Positions 14,280 to 15,323 of a stretch of 15,323 bases of DNA are shown in pieces (the first letter of the stretch is position 1; the number at the start of each line of letters is the position of its first letter). The DNA is taken from positions 1-15,323 of the forward strand of contig CBFIII010000076.1 in NCBI GenBank assembly GCA_965662645.1. The letters are read 5' to 3'. A program made the position numbers and the translations under genes. The notes under the pieces are model-generated. The model did no database searches and had not been told where the DNA came from. It was given only the letters and a program-made list of their open reading frames with translations. This DNA comes from UBA5342 sp965662645 (GTDB lineage: Bacteria; Bacteroidota; Bacteroidia; Bacteroidales; UBA5342).

Positions 14280-15323
14280 ATGGAAAAAAAATACATAAAA
14301 TATGTTGGATTAGTCGTGTTGTTAATCCTTGGAGGTTATTCTTATGCTCAAGATCTTGAAAGTGCTCAGTCAGCAGTACTTAAAACGATGAGAACTGTAG
14401 ATGATATTCCTGTGGTCTATCAGAATGAAGTGAAAGGAGGTTATCATCAATATGATACTGATCCTTGGGTATTACCTATTCCTTTAGAACGTATATCTGT
14501 GGGGATGTTGTCTCATAATACCACTACGGGTGCTACTTACCGCTATATTGGAACTTCATTTACTAATAATATTGCTGATGCAAATTCATCATCAGATTGG
14601 GAACGTGTTTATTTTGTTAGCCAACATGATAGTGCTAAGAAGTATAAGGCAGGAGAAATTGTTGTTGATGGTGTGAAAATGTACCAAGCTAAGGTGGACG
14701 TTGATGGTAGTGTTACTCCCGTTCTTATAACTGAAAGTGATAAATGGGATGTTTTGGGGGGTGATGATCAGACGTTAAAAATATTTAATTACTTAAATGA
14801 CTCATTGACTATAGGCTTAGAAGACGGTGATACTTTAGGTGTTAATCTAAGTGACTTAAATCAAAGTGCAGAAGTCGCAGCCTTAACGACTCAAGTAACG
14901 ACAAATAAAGATTCCATTGCTATATTAGAATCTCAACAAATCATCAATACCGATAGTTTGGTAGCTCATCGTACAGATATTAATACTAATGCTTCTGGCA
15001 TTGCAGATGTCACTTCAGACATTACAGCTAACACCGATAGTTTGGTCGCTCATCGTACAGATATCAATGCTAATGCTTCTGATATTGCAGATGTCGTTTC
15101 AGACATTACCGAAAACACTGATAGTCTGGTAGCTCATCGTACAGATATTAATGCTAATGCTTCTGATATTGCAGATGTCGCTTCAGACATTACCGAAAAC
15201 ACTGATAGTCTGGTCGCTCATCGTACAGATATTAATACTAATGCTTCAGATATTACAGCTGTCACCTCAGACATTGCAGCTAACACTGATAGTTTGGTCG
15301 CTCATCGTACAGATATCAATGCT
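14280..15323 (+). CDS. Secreted CBM-like/coiled-coil repeat protein, partial (runs off the window)
   Basis: An open frame of 348 codons without a stop, cut by the window end. Residues 1-24 are a signal peptide (ending GYSYAQ). Residues about 60-110 resemble the N-terminal domain of the modular protein at 7613 ('ISVGMLSHNTTTGATYRYIG', then 'SSDWERV'). Residues 120-160 ('KYKAGEIVVDGVKMYQAKV', then 'KWDVL') resemble a CBM5/12-like carbohydrate-binding fold by pattern (Y-x-x-G-x-x-V, YQA, final Trp). A short 'TLKIFNYLNDSLTIGLEDGDTLGVNLSDL' beta segment leads to a coiled coil from about residue 206 to the edge, with 28-aa exact repeats from residue 223. The order head, connector, stalk resembles trimeric adhesins or tail fibres. 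Without the C-terminus its anchoring (T9SS domain, barrel or none) cannot be decided. It follows the OmpA gene by 131 bp. Confidence 0.82.
   Translation, partial: MEKKYIKYVGLVVLLILGGYSYAQDLESAQSAVLKTMRTVDDIPVVYQNEVKGGYHQYDTDPWVLPIPLERISVGMLSHNTTTGATYRYIGTSFTNNIADANSSSDWERVYFVSQHDSAKKYKAGEIVVDGVKMYQAKVDVDGSVTPVLITESDKWDVLGGDDQTLKIFNYLNDSLTIGLEDGDTLGVNLSDLNQSAEVAALTTQVTTNKDSIAILESQQIINTDSLVAHRTDINTNASGIADVTSDITANTDSLVAHRTDINANASDIADVVSDITENTDSLVAHRTDINANASDIADVASDITENTDSLVAHRTDINTNASDITAVTSDIAANTDSLVAHRTDINA
14946..15323 (+). repeat. 84-bp (28-aa) tandem repeat encoding a four-heptad coiled coil
   Basis: Units begin (Asn codon) at 14946, 15030, 15114, 15198 and 15282, exactly 84 bp apart; the fifth is cut by the window end. 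Each encodes NTDSLVAHRTDINxNAS followed by a variable D/G-I-x-x-V-x-SDI-xx tail. Leu5, Ile12, Ile19 and Ile26 are seven apart, so a unit is exactly four heptads. Differences lie mostly at positions 14, 18, 20-23 and 27-28. Confidence 0.93.

Noticed and set aside
14946..15323. Regular 84-bp repeats considered as a CRISPR array
   Set aside because: The units are contiguous, in frame with a signal-peptide protein and vary mainly at codon level; there are no unique spacers and no cas genes.
1..15323. Insertion sequences, integrases, tRNA or rRNA genes, toxin-antitoxin or phage-defence genes
   Set aside because: No transposase or integrase motifs, terminal inverted repeats, RNA genes or defence domains were seen; the fibre-like domains alone are not evidence of a prophage because T9SS genes surround them.

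Overview
The window is AT-rich chromosomal DNA from a member of the Bacteroidota, most likely a marine or sediment Bacteroidia of the Marinilabiliales type (that rank is a guess). The phylum call rests on a PorP/SprF-family protein, a type B 'gliding motility-associated' C-terminal sorting domain used by the type IX secretion system (T9SS), a head-GIN (DUF2807) protein, a bacterial GGGP synthase homologue, and TAnnTTTG-type -7 promoter elements.

Left part (1-6239) is housekeeping and envelope-lipid genes. A thiol peroxidase (tpx) follows a textbook-looking sigma-54 promoter. It converges, across a bidirectional terminator flanked by two copies of a 59-bp repeat, with a minus-strand secreted head-GIN protein. 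That gene is divergent from groES-groEL, which ends in a strong terminator. Next come a PLP-dependent alpha-oxoamine synthase (serine palmitoyltransferase or cysteate acyltransferase type, first step of sphingolipid or sulfonolipid synthesis) and a geranylgeranylglyceryl phosphate synthase family protein, separated by a strong terminator that ends only about 19 nt before the second gene.

Right part (6240-15323) starts with a roughly 470-bp non-coding leader followed by six same-strand genes with signal peptides: a 288-aa secreted protein; a secreted protein built of 44-aa modules alternating in two types (264-bp period, interrupted by a 448-bp N run); a 404-aa T9SS substrate with a type B sorting domain; its likely partner PorP/SprF; a large TPR/PD40/OmpA protein with an extra C-terminal SPOR-like domain; and a protein, cut by the window end, with CBM-like modules followed by an exact 84-bp (28-aa, four-heptad) coiled-coil repeat. 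No convincing terminator lies between them, so I read them as one locus.

Working model (inference): the locus encodes a cell-surface fibre or adhesin apparatus. PorP/SprF would deliver the type B substrate, the OmpA/SPOR protein would tie the complex to peptidoglycan, and the modular and coiled-coil proteins would form extended surface structures. The combination with alternating 44-aa modules and a trimeric-adhesin-like stalk is the part of the window most likely to be undescribed.
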